Under the pieces are notes generated by a model. The model was not told where the DNA came from and ran no database searches. It was given only the letters and a program-made list of their open reading frames with translations. From NCBI GenBank assembly GCA_021161995.1, contig JAGGZO010000036.1, forward strand, positions 1 through 7,063: DNA of 7,063 nt, in the 5' to 3' direction. Below, piece after piece: positions 4,809 through 7,063 of the stretch; within the stretch, counting starts at the first letter, position 1, and every line of letters starts with the position of its first letter. This DNA is from Candidatus Aenigmatarchaeota archaeon (GTDB lineage: Archaea; Aenigmatarchaeota; Aenigmatarchaeia; CG10238-14; SpSt-28). The translations under genes were made by a program, and so were the position numbers.

Positions 4809-6062
4809 TGCCTTTTCTTTTGTAGGCTCTCTTATTAGTTTTAGTTTGTTCCTGATAAATTTCTTTACAACCTCTTCTACATTTTTACCCTCTGCCTTGT
4901 AAATGTCTACAAGATCATCTCTTAATTTATGAAATGTTATTTCACCTATTTCTTTTGTTGCTAGTGCATCAATCTTTTCATTTAGCAAAAATTTTGCTGC
5001 TGATAAACCAGCTCTTATATTTTTCTCTGTGTATGGATTCTTCTTTATGTACATAGATTTTATTTCACGTTTCTTCTTATCAACGGTTATAAAAATATAA
5101 TATGGTGCCCTGCCCAGAATTTTAGCTATTGGTGATTTGAGCCATTTTTTAGATTTTATTGGTATTGCTATTTTTTGTTCGTTCGCTTCATAAGGCTCGA
5201 TATGTATAGTAAACGATTCTATTTCACTGACATTTCTTTTTATCTCTTCTTCTATTTTGTCTGCTATTTCATGAGCTCTTTTTACATCTAAATATTTTCT
5301 TAGCTTGAGTGTAACTTCACCGAATATGAATGGACCGGATCTTCTCAACTTTAGATTTTCGTATGATTCTACCCCCCCAATCGATTCCAAAACTCTTTTT
5401 ACTTTATCTTCTATTTCTTTGCTTGGGCTCACATCCATTAGTGCTAAAAGGGAATCTCTTAGATTAAATATACCAATCTTCAAGATCAGCAACGAAATCA
5501 AGATCGTAACTAAACCTTCAACGTAAGGTACATGATAATATGTTAATAGCAAACCAACAAAAACAACCATCGATGCCAAAATATCCACAGTTCTTTCTTC
5601 TGCGTTTGCTAATAGCGATTGGGAGCTTATTTCTGTACCTATTTTTTTAAGATATCTTGATGTTACAAGAGAAAAGACTATAGCTATTACAGCTACCCCT
5701 AAAGCTTCTAGGGGCATGTTAAGCGATGTTGCTTCGAATAATCTAGAATAGCCTTCTTTCATCAGTTCTATTGCTGCGTACAAAATAAGGAAAGATATAA
5801 ACAAAGCTGCCAAATTCTCGGCTTTATAATACCCATAAGGAAATTTTTCATTCGCCCTTCTTTGAGATATTTTTAAACCAAACCATGATGCAAAATCTGT
5901 TACTAAGTCAGTAAAACTATGAAGACCATCACTTATCAGAATGGTTGTACCAGATATGATACCAACTACCATCTTTAGGGATGCTAGTAAAAAGGTTACT
6001 ATACTACTTAGTAAGGCAGCTCTTTCACCTTTTTTGAGCTTGTTTATTTTTTCTTGCTTCAT
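4806..6062 (-). CDS. CDF family metal transporter fused to a C-terminal NifX-like domain
   Basis: Protein of 418 aa, well over the usual CDF length of about 300. Residues 1-200 carry six predicted membrane helices with the CDF hallmarks GLHSFTDLVTD (46-56) and PYGYYKAEN (75-83). By family alignment the transport site would be His48 and Asp52 in helix 2 with Glu156 and Asp160 in helix 5. Residues about 215-292 are the cytoplasmic metal-sensing CDF domain, ending FTIHIEP with His287. Residues about 297-412 resemble the NifX/NifB cofactor fold (KIAIPI at the start, LGRAPYYIF matching FGRCPYFII of the next gene) but contain no cysteine. CDF proteins export Zn, Fe, Mn or similar cations by proton antiport. 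An in-frame ATG at 6110 would add 16 residues, but a TATA box lies inside that extension, so I start at 6062. It is the first gene of the operon. Confidence 0.88.
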   Translation of the reverse strand: MKQEKINKLKKGERAALLSSIVTFLLASLKMVVGIISGTTILISDGLHSFTDLVTDFASWFGLKISQRRANEKFPYGYYKAENLAALFISFLILYAAIELMKEGYSRLFEATSLNMPLEALGVAVIAIVFSLVTSRYLKKIGTEISSQSLLANAEERTVDILASMVVFVGLLLTYYHVPYVEGLVTILISLLILKIGIFNLRDSLLALMDVSPSKEIEDKVKRVLESIGGVESYENLKLRRSGPFIFGEVTLKLRKYLDVKRAHEIADKIEEEIKRNVSEIESFTIHIEPYEANEQKIAIPIKSKKWLKSPIAKILGRAPYYIFITVDKKKREIKSMYIKKNPYTEKNIRAGLSAAKFLLNEKIDALATKEIGEITFHKLRDDLVDIYKAEGKNVEEVVKKFIRNKLKLIREPTKEKA

Positions 6063-6086
6063 AAAACAATCACAATATAACATTGT

Positions 6087-6096
6087 TATATTTAAA
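6087..6096 (-). promoter_or_regulatory. TATA box of the CDF-NifX-MinD operon
   Basis: TTTAAATATA on the minus strand contains an exact match to the archaeal consensus TTTAWATA (6089-6096). Its centre is about 30 bp upstream of the ATG at 6062, which places transcription start within a few nt of that ATG. The operon mRNA is therefore probably leaderless or nearly so, which rules against the ATG at 6110. Confidence 0.7.
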
Positions 6097-6113
6097 TTTA
6101 ACCATTTCATGCA

Positions 6114-6128
6114 GATAAAAAATAGTAA
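6114..6128 (-). terminator. Possible poly-T terminator after the ferritin-like gene
   Basis: The minus strand carries ATTTTTTATC (six T at 6117-6122) about 20 nt after the ferritin-like stop and before the operon TATA box. This suggests that the ferritin-like gene is a separate transcription unit, although read-through is possible. Confidence 0.4.
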
Positions 6129-6141
6129 ATAATGGGTCAGA

Positions 6142-6417
6142 CTACATTTCTTCTACTTCTTTCTTACCTTCATCTAGCTCTTTGACTTGTTCTCCATCTT
6201 TTTCTAGCAGTACTGCTAGAAATTCTCCAACATGGGTTTTCTCCTCTCTTGCAATTTCCAAGAACAATTTCTTTATTTTTTCATCTGTTGCCTCAGCTGC
6301 TAGTTGCTCGTAAAGATTTATTGCATCGAGTTCTGCTATCAAACCAACTCTTAAAAGTTCTCTATCTTTACTTTTTGCATCAAGTTTTCCTATGCCCCTT
6401 GGGATTTCCGACATCAT
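6142..6417 (-). CDS. Small ferritin-like protein, encapsulin-cargo type
   Basis: Protein of 91 aa with two long helices. Helix one has AELDAINLYEQLAA (28-41) with metal ligand Glu29. Helix two has IAREEKTHVGEF (55-66) with Glu58, Glu59 and His62, forming the ExxH half-site. Only half a ferritin four-helix bundle is present, so the dinuclear iron site must form between subunits. The sequence closely resembles, from memory, the ferritin-like domain fused to the N-terminus of the Pyrococcus furiosus encapsulin; here it is a free-standing protein and no shell gene is visible. Role inferred: iron oxidation and storage or oxidative-stress protection. Translation can start at either of two adjacent ATGs (6417 or 6414). 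No SD and no clear TATA box at the expected distance were found. The neighbouring CDF transporter suggests a link to iron or metal homeostasis. Confidence 0.85.
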   Translation of the reverse strand: MMSEIPRGIGKLDAKSKDRELLRVGLIAELDAINLYEQLAAEATDEKIKKLFLEIAREEKTHVGEFLAVLLEKDGEQVKELDEGKKEVEEM

Positions 6418-6498
6418 ACTATCGAAAATTATATTGGTTTTACGTGATTTATCTGCTTCACTCTATTTAATTTTTAATCTTTTAAGATAGTTTTTATT
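6418..6498. promoter_or_regulatory. Divergent promoter region
   Basis: This 81-bp AT-rich gap separates the minus-strand ferritin-like gene from the plus-strand gene at 6499. On the plus strand TTTTTAAT at 6471-6478 is centred about 25 bp upstream of the ATG at 6499, fitting a leaderless start. On the minus strand the TATA-like options are poorly spaced. The short shared region could allow joint regulation. Confidence 0.4.
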
Positions 6499-7063
6499 AT
6501 GAACAGACTCCTGCATGAGAGTTTGCTTCATGTTGTTTTTTCAGACGATGACCTTAAGAAAATAGTTTTTGATGAACTTTCTAGGATAAACAAGATGTAT
6601 GATGAAAATTGCTTCAGTTTGATAGAACTATATAACGAAAAAATTAGTTTGAATTACATAAATTCGATAGGAGATGGAGAAGTTAAAAAATTGTTCGAGG
6701 TCCTTTTACTTAAGTTATCGCTAAGCGATAGACTCCCAGAATATAGCATAATGGAAAGGCATACTGAAAAACTAAAAGGAAAAATCGAAAGCATCATTTC
6801 GATATACCCCAAACTAAGAGAAAAATTTAATGGTGAGAATATCTATGATGCTGAGAAGATCACACTTCTTGTGATGGATAACTATGAATATAGAGATAAA
6901 TTCATGAAAAAGTTATTTGGCTTGGACGAGGAGAAGTATAGAATCATAGATTACAATCTTAAGTACTACGATGCCCTAAAATCAATGTATAAAAAGGATG
7001 AAGAGCTGGAACCCGTTATAAATAAGAAAATAAAAGAGCTTATTGATTCATTTGGCATTGATG
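6499..7063 (+). CDS. Unrecognised helical protein, N-terminal part, runs off the window
   Basis: An open frame of 188 codons starts at ATG 6499 and has no stop before the window ends. A TAA at 6475-6477 in the same frame fixes this ATG as the first possible. The protein begins MNRLLHESLLHVVFSDDD and is rich in Lys, Glu, Asp, Ile, Leu and Tyr, with long stretches that look alpha-helical and no membrane segment. There is a single Cys (residue 38) and no visible Walker, zinc-finger or helix-turn-helix motif. The composition suggests a soluble scaffold, adaptor or nucleic-acid-associated protein, but I do not recognise a family. The upstream T/A-rich element fits leaderless transcription. Coding status is well supported by the uninterrupted length; function unknown. 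Confidence 0.7.
   Translation, partial: MNRLLHESLLHVVFSDDDLKKIVFDELSRINKMYDENCFSLIELYNEKISLNYINSIGDGEVKKLFEVLLLKLSLSDRLPEYSIMERHTEKLKGKIESIISIYPKLREKFNGENIYDAEKITLLVMDNYEYRDKFMKKLFGLDEEKYRIIDYNLKYYDALKSMYKKDEELEPVINKKIKELIDSFGID

Noticed and set aside
6063..6110. 16-residue N-terminal extension of the CDF protein
   Set aside because: It contains the operon TATA box, and its sequence (including two Cys) is not typical of CDF N-termini.
1..7063. CRISPR array, insertion sequence or prophage
   Set aside because: No regularly spaced repeats, transposase motifs, terminal inverted repeats or phage structural genes were seen; the holin-like protein alone is not enough.

Overview
This window looks like chromosomal DNA from an AT-rich archaeon, probably anaerobic and possibly thermophilic. 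Four observations point to archaea. The left edge carries the 3' end of an L37e-type (archaeal/eukaryotic) zinc-ribbon ribosomal protein. The tRNA-Lys gene has an intron whose exon junctions fold into the canonical archaeal bulge-helix-bulge (BHB) motif. TATA-like boxes sit about 25-30 bp upstream of start codons that have no Shine-Dalgarno (SD) sequence, which fits leaderless transcripts. The operon gene families are typical of anaerobic archaea. The tRNA helices are almost entirely G-C although the surrounding DNA is AT-rich, which is usual for thermophiles. I cannot name the lineage.

Layout. Positions 1-524 (+) hold the end of L37e, overlapped by a small VanZ-like membrane protein. Positions 564-674 (+) hold tRNA-Lys(UUU) with a 37-nt intron. 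Positions 803-1054 (-) encode a two-helix membrane protein. A 286-bp divergent spacer (1055-1340) follows. Positions 1341-2690 (+) encode an FAD/NADH-dependent disulfide reductase of the NADH oxidase/CoA-disulfide reductase type. It converges on, and overlaps by 15 bp, a four-gene minus-strand operon at 6062-2676. In transcription order the operon encodes a cation diffusion facilitator (CDF) transporter fused to a NifX-like domain, a stand-alone NifX/NifB-like protein with an Arg/Gly tail, and two tandem MinD-type ATPases that each carry an inserted two-cluster ferredoxin. Upstream on the same strand (6417-6142) is a small ferritin-like protein resembling the cargo domain of encapsulin nanocompartments. 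Divergent from it, an unrecognised helical protein starts at 6499 and runs off the right edge.

How the genes may work together. The tightly spaced CDF-NifX / NifX / MinD-Fd / MinD-Fd block is the most interesting region. Ferredoxin-MinD pairs next to NifX-fold proteins recall the orange-protein (ORP) type loci of anaerobic bacteria, where NifX-fold proteins can carry metal-sulfur clusters. Here the set is joined to a metal transporter that carries its own cysteine-free NifX-like domain, and an iron-oxidising ferritin-like protein lies next door. An inferred model is a module for metal transport or sensing coupled to ATP- and electron-dependent handling of a metal cluster. The sequence shows neither which metal is involved nor whether a cluster forms.
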